From: Spinacia oleracea
Taxonomy: Eukaryota > Streptophyta > Magnoliopsida > Caryophyllales > Amaranthaceae
Assembly: GCF_020520425.1 (NCBI RefSeq)
Contig: NC_079488.1
Span: 26,166,247-26,230,246, forward strand
Direction: 5' to 3'
Length of the DNA: 64,000 nucleotides
How positions within the stretch are numbered: position 1 is the stretch's first letter; every line of letters begins with the position of its first letter. This document shows positions 48,959-59,645 of the stretch, piece after piece. The translations under genes were made by a program, and so were the position numbers. The notes beneath the pieces are model-generated. The model saw only the letters and a program-made list of their open reading frames with translations. It did no database searches and was not told the origin of the DNA.

Positions 48959-49099
48959 TACCAACATTTTTTGTGATAAAAATTGAGTAATGCATGTGTG
49001 CGCGCCCATGACATAACACATCTTCATTTCACTTGCCAAATCACAGTGACACATGGCAACGTAACATTCATTGCATTGGAGATTTAATAATAGTATAGA

Positions 49100-49930
49100 T
49101 TCCACTCTCCTGCAAACCGCTCTTCAACCGTCTTTCACTAGGAGTATATATACATTCAGAACCGACATGCAGAAGGACATATCCACACACAAACAAAGCA
49201 TTTCTTATTTTCGGAGTTTTAGCCCTAGCGCTTAGTGTAGTTCTACGCTTAGAGTCTATCAGTGGCGTAGCAATAGTTCGTAGCGTTTCCCTCATGTATT
49301 GAAGCACTTCCGGCAGTTTATGTTGCAAAAGTGATTAATAAATTAATAATTCTTCGTGTTCAACTTTTGGGAGTTGATTTAAAATCAGTACTACTGTTAT
49401 ATTCAGCTGAAGATTGTACTTCAACTAACGAAGGCAATAGTAGAAAAACAAAAATCACAAAATAATTCCAATCAATAAACAAAAATCACTTAAAGAAATT
49501 CAATTACTGACAATCTAACAAACGAACAACTCTTGTATTCTTGATATCTAACAACATTAATTATTCTTGATATCTAACAACATTAATTGTGTAGTCAAGG
49601 CGGCTGCAATAAATTTGTATCGATCATTCAAAGGAGTTGCTTAAGAATATACTTCGTAGTTAAGAGTAATATGAGTAATTATTGATATTCTTCCGGTTAA
49701 TTTGTTACTTCTAAAGTGGGATGTCATTAAAATTCTCTTTATATTAGGCGTCCACTTAAGCTTACACCTGTTCTTTCCTTGCTTAGAGAAACCTAGTTGA
49801 GTCAACACATCCTTGAGCTCCTTGATTCTAAAATATTACAATTTCTCCTACAAAATATTAAAGATACAGATGACTTATCCAAATCATACTAAGAGAAAGA
49901 TATGTAAGGTTCTTATGCCAAAAACACTGA
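49100..49930. other. AT-rich region with LTR-like leader
   Basis: GAGTATATATACATTC at 49142 looks like a TATA box followed by a leader-like sequence. Together with 46276-46520 it could be one LTR or promoter split by Helitron C, but no terminal duplication was found. No genes. Confidence 0.3.
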
Positions 49931-49943
49931 ATAATGAACACAT

Positions 49944-50886
49944 TTGAGTAAGAGCCTAAGAGGTGATCCAGACTTGGAATGTCAGATCGTAGTAAAAAGT
50001 CAATCTTCTAGTCCAAACGCTGGTCAACCAGATTCTGAAATTTGTTGGGGCACTTGTAATGGATTTGGGACTTCCGATCTTCTTCCAAGTGCAACACAAA
50101 AATCAAATCCAGCGGACTTGAAGGGCCTTAATTTGGAGATTCATGTCGCATCAGATGTTTCGAGAGACTTTGATGCTACTTGAACAACATCTAGTCCAAC
50201 CAAGGCAGATAATAAACAAAAAATTGGTTGCTAATTCAGCTGGCTATGAGCAGGAATCGGGTACAGGTACAGGTACAGATGCAGATGCAGTTTCTGGCGG
50301 AATTTGTCTCTCTATGCTGCCAACAAGTGCTGCTGTAAAAGTGGAGAAAAATGACGGCCTAAAACCACAAACTATAGAAAATAGGCAATCCATCTCGTTA
50401 AATGTTCCTGGCCGAGATAAAGAAGCAATCTGGAGTACTATTTCTTCTGAAACTGACCTCTCTTTACTGGCAAAAAATCATTTAAACACAGAGTTCATGA
50501 AAGCACATGCTATTGAAAATAACAAACATTATAATAACACTTCTAGTGTTCCTGAGCTAGATTCTGATACCAGTTGGAATCCAATTTCTGGTCCTTCAAA
50601 GTTGGAGAGCAACACTGCTGCAGAATATAAAGTTTATGCAGGTCCGAATATTCCCGGGCATGATTCAGGAACTACCTGAACTTCTTCTATATCAGGTGGA
50701 ATGAGATTTCCTGATCTTCCTACTACCTCACTGAGACTGGGAAATAAAAGTTCTGCAATCACGGATATCCATGAACAAGATTCATGTAATAATTGGAGCA
50801 CTTCTTCAAGCCTAGTAGGTGAGGAAGTACACCTCCCTGATGATGTTGCACAATTACTATATGACACGCTAGAATGTTCCCAATAA
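49944..50886 (+). pseudogene. Unrecognised gene remnant (plus strand)
   Basis: Three open pieces (49944-50180, 50143-50676, 50701-50883) together read as Ser/Asn-rich protein with no domain that I know, broken by stops and at least one frame change. Codon content looks protein-like (DLECQIVVKSQSSS, ICWGTCNGFGTSD, DDVAQLLYDTLECSQ). A 37-bp sequence (AATAATGAACACATTT...AGGTGA) is found at both ends (49930-49966 and 50882-50920). Confidence 0.45.
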
Positions 50887-51148
50887 TGAACACATTTATG
50901 AGTAAGAGCCTAAGAGGTGACAGATAAGAAATAGAGAAGATACATATCAACTTACAGGAGATGGTCACATGAATTTCTCTAAAAGTTAATCACCTTGTTT
51001 ACTCTCCTTCTCACCTCTTCAAGTTTAAAATCCATTATTAGATATAAGAACTGATCAACTAGATACTAGCAAAGGCAGGAATGAAGAAAGACTAAATAGC
51101 AACTATGATCTTTACTGAGATCAATATGAGCAAAGTTAAAATGCATAC

Positions 51149-51609
51149 CTCTTTAAGGCAACCAGGGGAACGACTTTCTGCTGGTAAAGGCTTCTTAATC
51201 CCCCAGCGAGTTATCTCAGCCTGCATTAAGTCAATTTTATCCCTAATCTCCTTCAATACTCTCAATTCTTCTTCTTCAGCTTTTTCAGAGTTTCATGGCC
51301 TCTTGTTACAAACCTCTGATCCTCAAGTTGCTTAAGTCTTCTATTAAACTGCTGAAGTTCAAAATCAGCAACGCCGCCTAGTGTTGGGTGTTCGAAAAGC
51401 AATGGTTTATCTGTCTTGCGATCTTTTAATTTAGGGGATTCATTACTGCTACCTGGTGACAGCAATGGCTTCTTTTCCCAATCAATTTTATCTTTAGAAT
51501 CGTTTGTCTTAGAACTTTTGGCACTCTCTGGGGATATCAACAGTTCCTTCACATCAGACTTCCAAATCTCACCCCAAGCCAAATCTAGTTTACCATTCCT
51601 AGTTTCACA
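51149..51609 (-). pseudogene. Unrecognised gene fragment, copy 1
   Basis: Minus strand: WGEIWKSDVKELLISPESAK, KKPLLSPGSSNESPKLKDRK, FELQQFNRRLKQLEDQRFVTRG, then after a frame change LRVLKEIRDKIDLMQAEITRWG and PLPAESRSPGCLKE before a GTATGC donor at 51148. The middle is probably a coiled coil. I do not recognise the family. The segment is duplicated at 53585-54016. Confidence 0.5.
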
Positions 51610-53480
51610 AATTTACATACAAATTCATTCCAATTGACATTATTTATGGTCGGCTACCAAACGGTCTGTTAACACTTTTGTTCTTGCAACCAACAAAAAG
51701 TTGGATAAATTTTTAGGAAAATGAAGTTAAGATATGTTGTTTTCTCTGGTGAAAGGAGCGAAATCGAACTGTCACAAATACAAGATTATAGGGCTAAATC
51801 CTCTCCAAAATCGAACTGTCACAAATACAAGATTATAGTGTTGTTACAAACTTACAATCATTAACACATGTATATCCAAATCTGTTTGAGATGGAAAAAC
51901 AATACCAAGGAGCGGGCTATATATGTGGTCGTACGCACAAAAGAAACACGCCTGAATGGGGGAACTATACATAATATATGTACTTAGGAACTCGATCAAC
52001 TCATCACACATTCACTCTACAGAAATTATGCAGCCTCATCTTAGGAAGAAAACAGAAGACTGAAGACACCTTTCATTAATCTTCTATGACTTGTTTTGCA
52101 TTCTGTTCCCGGTACCAATTCTATAGAAGAAGAAAAAATGGAACAGAAATAACTGTACCATGATTGTCTGAGGATTTCTTTATGAAGGCCAGAAGCACAG
52201 GGTCACCTGTTAGAAGGAAAAAGAAACTGTCATAAAACGCCTCTTTCGATGCCTAATAACATTGGGGAAACACTGTCAGGAATATAGTCTGTATTACAAA
52301 TAGGAAAATCAATCATTCATATCACCATCTTGTAAGAAAGATGATGTGCAATATTCTAAAGAAATAACAGCATTTGGATTTATGGTTTAGTACTGTTTTC
52401 ATCTTAAACAATACACAAGTGAAACTCGCTTTACCACCCAAAGCATACTACTACAAAGTATTTGATTTACCAACAAGGCCAGCAGTATTATCCGTAGACC
52501 AACAACATATAAACGAAGACAGAACGAGTTTAATCAATATATTTTGATGCAAATTCTAAACATCACTTAGAGCACATATGCTATAAATAATTTTTACTAA
52601 TTCAAAGCCATATTCCATCTTTGATGTCAGGAATATGCCTAATTACAAACTTACAAATAGTCAAGAACTGAACTGTCTAAAAGTTTGGCTTGATTTAAGC
52701 TGGTGATCCTGCCAGGATTTGCTTATAAATTTTCCAACCAGGAGAAGATAGGCATAATTAGGTCGTGGTTACTATAAGGTCATCTCCTAAGGTACGGTCC
52801 CCAAAAGAATTCCAATTATTTAGTCCTATAAAAATAGATTATAAAGCAAAAGAACATAGAAGGGGAAATTAGAGATGGTTAGGAGGAGAGAAAAGAAAGG
52901 TAAAGGATTAGAGAGGAAAACTTAGCATTCTTTCTTTTCAAAATGAAAGTTCTATTTCCCTTAAGGAAAGTTGTTTTCCACCCTTAACAAAAACAAACAA
53001 AAGAAATGGGAAAATCATTTTCTGGGAAAGTGTTTTCGGTCAATACAAACGGAGTCATAATGTCAATAATGAGAAAGTCCTATTACTCTTTCAACGAAAA
53101 AAGGGTAACTTGGTGTTTGCTTTCATCCTTCCAAATACTTGATAGCTTGATATCTTGTGTTCCATAGCCGTTCATTCATATACAAGAGTTATCATTGGTA
53201 TTCGACTATTTTTATTTAATGAATGGCACAATGTTTATTTCTGATTGAAGTAAAAGCTATGCAACCCAAGCATAGGTTAGGTCTCCTTGAAATTTTGGCT
53301 AGGGACCCTTATTCTCAAACACGGACATGTAAGAAATTATACTCGATTTTACAAATACAAGAATAAGATAACAAGGATGATTAATGTGCACAGACACCCT
53401 AGAATACTTCAATCTCACACAACCAAACTCAAGCTTCAAAGAGGATACTAACAGCCAGTGGCCAGTTCTTAACAACCAAT
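51610..53480. other. Spacer between the duplicated fragments
   Basis: AT-rich, no gene. A 32-bp direct repeat (ATCGAACTGTCACAAATAC...) occurs at 51762-51839. Confidence 0.5.
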
Positions 53481-53584
53481 ATCTATCAACTAGATACTAG
53501 CAAAGGCAGGCATGGAGAAGAACACAGCAACTATGATCTTTAGTTCTTTAGTGAGTTCAACATGAGCAAAGTTAAAATGCATAC

Positions 53585-54556
53585 CTCTTTAAGGCAACCA
53601 GGGGAACGACTTTCTGCTGGCAAAGGCTTCTTAACCCCCCAGCGAGTTATCTCAGCCTGCATACTCTCAATTCTTCTTCTTCAGCTTTTTCAGAGTTCAT
53701 TTCATGGCCTCTTGTTACAAACCTCTGATCCTCAAGTTGCTTAAGTCTTCTATTAAACTGCTGAAGTTCAAAATCAGCAACGCCGCCTAGTGTTGGGTGT
53801 TTGAAAAGCAATGGTTTATCGGTCTTGCGATCTTTTAATTTAGGTGATTCATTACTGCTACCTGGTGACAGCAATGGCTTCTTTTCCCAATCAATTTTAT
53901 CTTTAGAATCGCTTTTCTTAGAACTTTTGGCACTCTCTGGTGATAGCAACGGTTCCTTGACATCAGACTTTCAAATCTCACCCCAAACCAAATCTAGTTT
54001 ACCATTCCTAGTTTCACTTCCAAAGTTACATTGTAGCTTTCTTTCTTAATATTAGAACTGTCAATGTAAGAGCATATAGGGACTTCATAGATATCCTGAG
54101 CAGTATTCGAGCAAGCAGAACTTTCACATGGTTGAACACTCACTACTTTTTCAAGGGATTCAACAACATTTGTTTTTCCAGGAAAATTCTCTGGGGAGGG
54201 ATGCGACATTATTGCACATTTCTTCGTAGCCTCAGTTGAAGGGGCACTATTAGAAGAGACCTTGAGACTATCCAACTCTTTCACCCGATCATCTAACTTC
54301 CTAATCTTATCCCAATATGGCAATATGAATGGAAGTCTCCATGCTCCTTTCGGACAGAAGGTTCTGCACTTTTGCTTTCCCTCCATGGAATAGGAGAAGA
54401 AGTTGAGGACCTTGTTGTTCCCTCATTAGAAGTTCTTCTGCTCAATGCACCATTATTTGGCTGAGGTGGCAGTGAACTAAGCCGTCTAAGAGAACGAGTA
54501 CTTGATTCTTCTAAAACAACATTTTTTCTTGACAACATGTTATCAGGAAACTGCAA
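53585..54556 (-). pseudogene. Unrecognised gene fragment, copy 2 with more 5' sequence
   Basis: Minus strand: RSLRRLSSLPPQPNNG and RTSNEGTTRSSTSS (54556-54350), a frame change, AWRLPFILPYWDKIRKLDDR (54345-54285), a Ser-rich stretch ending at 53994, then the segment shared with copy 1 (LLSPGSSNESPK..., 53949-53650). Compared with copy 1 it lacks about 31 bp (near 53660) and differs by a few bases. Homology to copy 1 ends sharply near 54016. Low-complexity regulatory or cytoskeletal-type protein; family unknown. Confidence 0.5.
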
Positions 54557-55004
54557 CTCACCAGCACCTAAATCTTCACACCCATGCTTAAAAGTTAATC
54601 ACCTTGTTTACTCTCCTCCTCACCTCTTACCATATTAAGTGGTTTGTCTCCGACAAATTTTATTATCAGTTTCTAAAATACAGTAGGACTCTGCGACAGA
54701 ATTCTAATATTATATATGTTCACAATTATTATACTACGTATTTGACTAATTATGTATATTTAGATTCTCAAGTCATTGTGTCCGTTTTGCCACAAAACTT
54801 GCAATATTGATAGATTCTCTGTCTATGACTCTATGTTGTTAGTAACACGATGAAAAAGAGATATTTAGTAGACAACCATGGTTTCCATAACAATGTAAAA
54901 CAAATCAAGTGTAATCGTTGTGATGATGTATAAAAATATAAAGGGAAAGTTACATTACAGTTGTGACCTAGCTAGCTATAAAAAGAAATCAACATTGTTA
55001 CGTT

Positions 55005-56210
55005 CTAAGCAAAAAGACTTTCATAGGGAACCAAGGTAGGCAATGGCCAACGAAACGCTGGAGACATTGAGAAAGAAGTAGTTTTTGCAGTCTTAACATC
55101 CAAAACAACATACTTCCTTTCCTCCAAAGAACCAAAAATCAATAAGTTACCATGCTTGAACCATGCTAACGGTTCAACATCACAAGGTTGGCGTAGACTA
55201 GTAGCATTTTCCAAGTTAATATTGCAAAGCATGGTCCAACTCCAGGTTGCTGAGTCGTGTCGAGTAGTTTTACTGAGAGTCCACACATTAAGCTCATTCA
55301 TGGTATTATGGTAATGGAGGGCAGTAAGGTGTCTCCCTTTGGGAAAAAATGGTCTTACTCCTTGACGATAGCAAGGAGGATTAGGAATCTTGTTAACCAC
55401 TTGAGTCTCTAAATCAATTTCAACAAGATAATAAAGTGGCTCAAGGTTGCACATCAAAACATGTACAACCCCTGCCCCAATATTTACTATCTCATAATGA
55501 AGGACACTCCTCTCACCGCCAATTTCTAGGGGTAGTATTCGCCAAGTAGAACTGGTAAAATCATTCCCAATATCGAGTATATGGAGTATAGCAACACTAT
55601 TATTATCAATTTTCTCGTACTTGTTCTGGTAGATTAATTTATACTTTCTTGACAAAGAACGAGCTAATCTCAGATCATAAGGATCACCTCCAGAATATGG
55701 TGGCGGGTGGGAATAACTTTTGTATTGATTTGTGGTGGGATAGAAAACATGGAAGTTATCTCTATATCTACTATTACTAATAAGGCCCCCGTTGTAAATA
55801 AGACATAGGCCATCATAACTGTCCCATACATCTAAGGATGATCCCCATGGAAAACTTATATTGCTTACCTTAACTGCACCAGACGTCGAGATCGGTTGCA
55901 CAAAGCTGACATATGAACTACGAACATTTTGTTGGACGAATAAGAAGCCGGGACTAGTACCTTTATGTGTAGAGTGCTCAAAGTGTGCTCTCCGGAAATC
56001 AGGACTCGAGATTATATCATACCATGTTCGGCAAATATACCTCATCACATTATTAAGAACTGAAGCCGGCAGCCGAAGCAGGAGGTTAAAGATCACTTCT
56101 TCAGGTAAATAAACAACCACATCCTGATCCTCAACTTGTTGTGCTTCTTCTTCCTTGCTTTTTATCTTCCTTGCCCTTTGATACAGAGATGTAATTTTTA
56201 CGGCATCCAT
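55005..56210 (-). CDS. F-box protein with F-box-associated C-terminal region
   Basis: Intact single-exon gene of 401 codons. Residues about 34-75 are an F-box (VYLPEEVIFNLLLRLPASVL, ICRTWYDIISSPDFRRAHF), which binds SKP1 in SCF ubiquitin-ligase complexes. The rest is a plant F-box-associated beta-propeller-like region (FPWGSSLDVWDSYDGLCLIY, FYPTTNQYKSY, STWRILPL, VEIDLETQ) that would choose the substrate. A basic segment (RARKIKSKEEE) precedes the F-box. Length and plan are usual for the large plant FBX family. The ATG at 56210 is the first in frame and has a TATA box 65 bp upstream. Substrate cannot be told from sequence. The Helitron at 56375 lies about 165 bp upstream of the ATG. Confidence 0.9.
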   Translation of the reverse strand: MDAVKITSLYQRARKIKSKEEEAQQVEDQDVVVYLPEEVIFNLLLRLPASVLNNVMRYICRTWYDIISSPDFRRAHFEHSTHKGTSPGFLFVQQNVRSSYVSFVQPISTSGAVKVSNISFPWGSSLDVWDSYDGLCLIYNGGLISNSRYRDNFHVFYPTTNQYKSYSHPPPYSGGDPYDLRLARSLSRKYKLIYQNKYEKIDNNSVAILHILDIGNDFTSSTWRILPLEIGGERSVLHYEIVNIGAGVVHVLMCNLEPLYYLVEIDLETQVVNKIPNPPCYRQGVRPFFPKGRHLTALHYHNTMNELNVWTLSKTTRHDSATWSWTMLCNINLENATSLRQPCDVEPLAWFKHGNLLIFGSLEERKYVVLDVKTAKTTSFSMSPAFRWPLPTLVPYESLFA

Positions 56211-56274
56211 TCAACTAATGGGAAAAAGTAAAAACCAAACGAATTTTACATGTAAAGCTCTTTGATATGTGTCG

Positions 56275-56283
56275 TATTTATAG
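56275..56283 (-). promoter_or_regulatory. TATA box of F-box gene
   Basis: CTATAAATA on the minus strand, 65-73 bp upstream of the F-box gene ATG, so the leader would be short. Confidence 0.6.
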
Positions 56284-56374
56284 CCACCAATCAATCATGT
56301 TGTCTCTAAATTGATTTGAATTAGGAAAATACCAACAAATTAATTAATCTTATATATTCCTTTTATATATTATA

Positions 56375-57016
56375 CTAGACTTTAGCCCGTGCAATGCACG
56401 GTTTCTATTAAATTGTTACGTTAAAATAAAACTTCTACATATATCAACTGCTATATTTCATATATTAGATTAAATTAATTTTTTTTTATTTTGGATTGAA
56501 TTTCATTTTAGATTTATTTTTTAATTATTATAGTGTTTGATTTTGGATGAAATTGTATATAAGAAATATTAATAATTATTTAATAAAAATATTTACGTGG
56601 CACCTAATTATTTATTTACGTGGTATTCGACTTTGTAATTCAAAAATAATTTTGAAGTCTTATTTTTCATTGGCTGAAACCATTAGATTTCCTACGTGGC
56701 GCTCTAATATTGGATTAATGTTTGATTTTGGATTGAATTTTATTTTAGATTAGTGTTTGATTTTGGATAAATTTTATTTTAGATTTATTTTTTAATTATT
56801 AGAGCGTTTGATTTTGGATGGAATTGTATATATTAGTAATTAATTAATTAATTTAAATATCTACGTGGCACCTAATTAATTATCTACGTGGCACTCGGTT
56901 TTTTTAATTCAAAAATAAATTAGAAATCTAATTTTTCATTGGCCGAAACCATTAGTAATCGTAGGTGGCGCTCTAATAGTTCAGCAAATGTGCCTCCTTT
57001 ATATATGTATATTAGA
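56375..57016 (-). mobile_element. Helitron D (642 bp, minus strand)
   Basis: On the minus strand it starts TCTAATATACATATATAAAG at 57016 after A, and ends with the 6-bp hairpin CCGTGC-att-GCACGG, then GCTAAAGT and CTAG at 56375 before T. All three Helitron signs are present. The interior is two copies of a unit of about 270 bp (from 56521 and 56792) containing ACGTGGCACCTAATTA. Confidence 0.8.
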
Positions 57017-57204
57017 TTCCTAATTAATAGCTTATTACTATTAGATTTATGAATCCTAAAACGAACAATACTTGTACAAGAAGAAAATAATAAAAATAAA
57101 AACTTTCTAAAAATTATGTCTGTTTCTATATACTAAATGTGGATGGATTTTATACCTTTGCAGTTTGCAGTGCTAGAAAAAAAAAACTTACTTATTAAAC
57201 CTTT

Positions 57205-57570
57205 AGGCCCTATTTGGTTCATTATTAGTTCATTATTAGTAAAGGAAAAGGAAGAGAAAAGAAAGGAAGGGAAAAGAAAGGAAAAGAAGGGAAGGGAAAG
57301 AGATTTTATTTTCCCGTGTTTGGTTTAAGGGAAAGAAATGAAGGGAAGAGAAAGGAAATATAAATGACAGCTTTTTAATTTTCTCTTTCCTTCCGAATTC
57401 CTCCGATTTTGGGAGGAAAGGAAAGTGAAAATTTTACAAAGGAGCTTTCCTTCCAATTCCCTTCCTTTCCTTCCACTTCCCATATAATTATTTGTACCAA
57501 ATACAGGAAACATTATTTTACCTTTCCTTTCTTTTCTTTTCCTTCCAATTCCTCCCAACCAAATAAAGCC
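57205..57570. mobile_element. Tourist-like MITE, TSD TTA
   Basis: 366 bp with ends GGCCCTATTTGGTT / AACCAAATAAAGCC and TTA on both sides (57202-57204, 57571-57573). The interior is purine-rich on one half and pyrimidine-rich on the other, so the whole element can fold back on itself. Confidence 0.85.
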
Positions 57571-57573
57571 TTA

Positions 57574-58934
57574 GTATCACCAATAAGAAATTAGATTTCT
57601 AATTTTTTTAGAATTAAATTTTTTTTTGGTACCAAATAGATAAATAACTAGTAAAGCAATTCAAACTGACTATTAGATACAAATTCTTTTGACCTAATTT
57701 TCTTAAGTATAAACAATGATAAATATTAAGATTATTACCTGTAGTAGAATCCACTTCACCATTAGAGTAATACGAAGGATGAGGAGGATCGTCTTCGATA
57801 ATTCATGATTTTGAAGGATTAATTCGTTGAATTTCTGGTTTTTCAATGACATGTATGTTAAATTCAAGCATAATTGTTCATATTTTTGCTTGAAATTGAA
57901 GATTAATATGCGTAATTAATTAATCAATACCTGAATTTAGATTTCCTCCAAGTCTCCAACAAATCGGTCGAGTTTCCAATACAGGTCTTCAATGGTGTAG
58001 TTCAAATTAATTGCAGAAAAATTATTCAGGGAAGAAGATTGAGGAGAAAATGAAGAGTTGATTGCAATTGAAGAGAAGATAACGACGATCGCAATTATGA
58101 GAGGAGATTGATGATCGCAATTGAAGAGAAGAGACTGCTGATAGCAATTGAAGAGAAGAGAAGAGATAGCAGAGAACTTTGTTGTCGATTTGGGGGAAAT
58201 TTGATGAGTTGATTTGAACGAAAGTTTTATGCGAAATTGGAGAGCTAGGACCGTCCCACTCTGATAGGGAAGGAAAGAGGAGAAGGAAGGAAGAAAGGAA
58301 AGAAGATAAGTGATAGCTGTTGTGGGGTTTTTCCGGTGAGATACCTTGGAGGTTTCTTGGTAACTTTTACAGATTAAACAAGATTGTATTTTTATAGAGA
58401 GAGAAAGTAGAGAGAAGGCAGAGCAGCAATTGCTCTAGAATGTATTGATTGTGACCCTTTTTTCTAGGGAAATGGGAATATTTATAGTACTAGGTTTTTG
58501 GGGGAATGACCTAATATTCCCCTTACATGATTGGCTGGGGAATGGGAGGAGGACACGTGTCCTTTCTCCTTACAATTCTCTGGTCTCTTTTGGCAATAGT
58601 GGGCTGTTTGGGCCTATTGTGCTTAGTCATTCACTTGGGATACATACTAATTAAGCCCCTTTCCAGGTATAGGTTTTATACATACATTTATACACACTTA
58701 AATACATACATTGTAGATACCTAGATTAATACTCATGCCTCGGAGTAGACTTCGTATGATTTCTGCTTAGGGGGCGCAATACGTGCCATGTGTCACGTCC
58801 TCATTGGTACACGAAGGCACGGTAATTTTGCCCACAACATTTGCCCCTCAAGAAGGGCATTTCTGGAAACACATTCCGGGTATCGCTTCTTGACTCTTGT
58901 TTTGCATCTTCATCTTTGGGTCAGGTGTTGAGAT
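57574..58934. other. Region upstream of the truncated gene
   Basis: No open reading frame of note. 58060-58170 repeats GATCGCAATTGAAGAGAAGA three to four times. 58551-58562 is the perfect palindrome GGACACGTGTCC with a G-box. The stretch from 58319 on may be old retrotransposon or promoter sequence. Confidence 0.4.
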
Positions 58935-58950
58935 GGTGACACGTGTCACC
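58935..58950. promoter_or_regulatory. 16-bp palindrome with G-box
   Basis: GGTGACACGTGTCACC is a perfect palindrome around CACGTG, the core bound by plant bZIP and bHLH factors. It lies about 20 bp upstream of a TATA box at 58971. A second palindromic G-box is at 58551-58562. Confidence 0.6.
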
Positions 58951-58970
58951 TTTCTCCATTTTGCCCCTCC

Positions 58971-58980
58971 CTATATATAG
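58971..58980 (+). promoter_or_regulatory. TATA box of truncated gene
   Basis: CTATATATAG, followed by a transcribed-looking leader with three ACTCATCCTGTTCTTCGCGA-type repeats (59088-59165) and a possible intron (59193 to about 59387). Confidence 0.6.
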
Positions 58981-59393
58981 AGGTGAGGGGGGTAAATTTC
59001 ATTTTTTACATTTCGTTTTCACAGAGCTTTCATAGGCGATTTCCGGCGTGTTCCTACCACCATCAGGCGATTTCCGGCCACCACGAGACTCATCCTTTTC
59101 CTCGTCACACTCATCCTGTTCTTCGCGAAATTCATCCCGTTCTTCGCGATACTCATCCTGTTCTTCACCAAGTACTTCGCAGATCTTTCAAGGTTAGTTT
59201 TCGCCTTTCTTTCTTGTTTTTGTTATCCTCTCGTCACTTTTCTCTTTGTTAGCGGCCGACCTCTTAGTAGGGGTTTGAAGGTTTTATTTAAGATTTTTCC
59301 GCCGTTCATCTTTTGTCGGGGCGGACGTCCAATCGCGTCTTTTTCTTCATTGTTGGTCACCCCTAAGCCGTGCTTCGTTCACTATGCAGAAGG

Positions 59394-59645
59394 CATGGCT
59401 AGAACCAAGCAAACGGCAGATCCTACGCGCCTGCGCTTGCGGGAAGAAGCATCGACACCTCCTCGGGAGAGATATTCTTCCACCGCCTCGGCAGTCGACG
59501 AAGAATTTGCCGAACTCTTTCAAGAGATCGACGAGTACGTCGAGGCGGGGGAGCAGGCGGCAAGCTCGTCGGAGGGTACAGCGAGCCAGGCAGTGGGGGA
59601 GCCAAGCGTCGCTCCATTGTCATCGGCCGCCGAGGAACAAGAAGC
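59394..59645 (+). pseudogene. 5' part of an unknown gene cut by Copia E3
   Basis: 84 codons from the ATG at 59394 to the E3 insertion after GAAGC (59645). The product is acidic and Ser/Ala-rich (RLRLREEASTPPRERYSS, FAELFQEIDEYVEAGEQ) with no domain that I recognise. The ATG lies a few bases after TATGCAG, a likely splice acceptor. The first eight residues equal the start of histone H3, but the rest does not. The other part of the gene lies outside the window. It could be a host gene or the gag-like gene of another element. Confidence 0.5.

Larger units (their letters stand above)
46521..49099 (-). mobile_element. Helitron C (2.6 kb, minus strand)
   Basis: On the minus strand it starts TCTATACTATTATTAAAT at 49099 after A, and ends ...GCATCGCACGGGTCACTAACTAG at 46521 before T. 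The 3' hairpin is imperfect. The ends resemble those of Helitrons B and D. No Rep/helicase. Most of its bulk is the nested Stowaway and TIR elements. Confidence 0.65.

Noticed and set aside
46276..49332. Solo LTR split by Helitron C
   Set aside because: A TATA-like box and leader-like sequence fit, but no target duplication or convincing TG...CA pair could be found.
59394..59420. Histone H3 gene
   Set aside because: Only the first eight residues (MARTKQTA) match; the rest is unrelated to H3.
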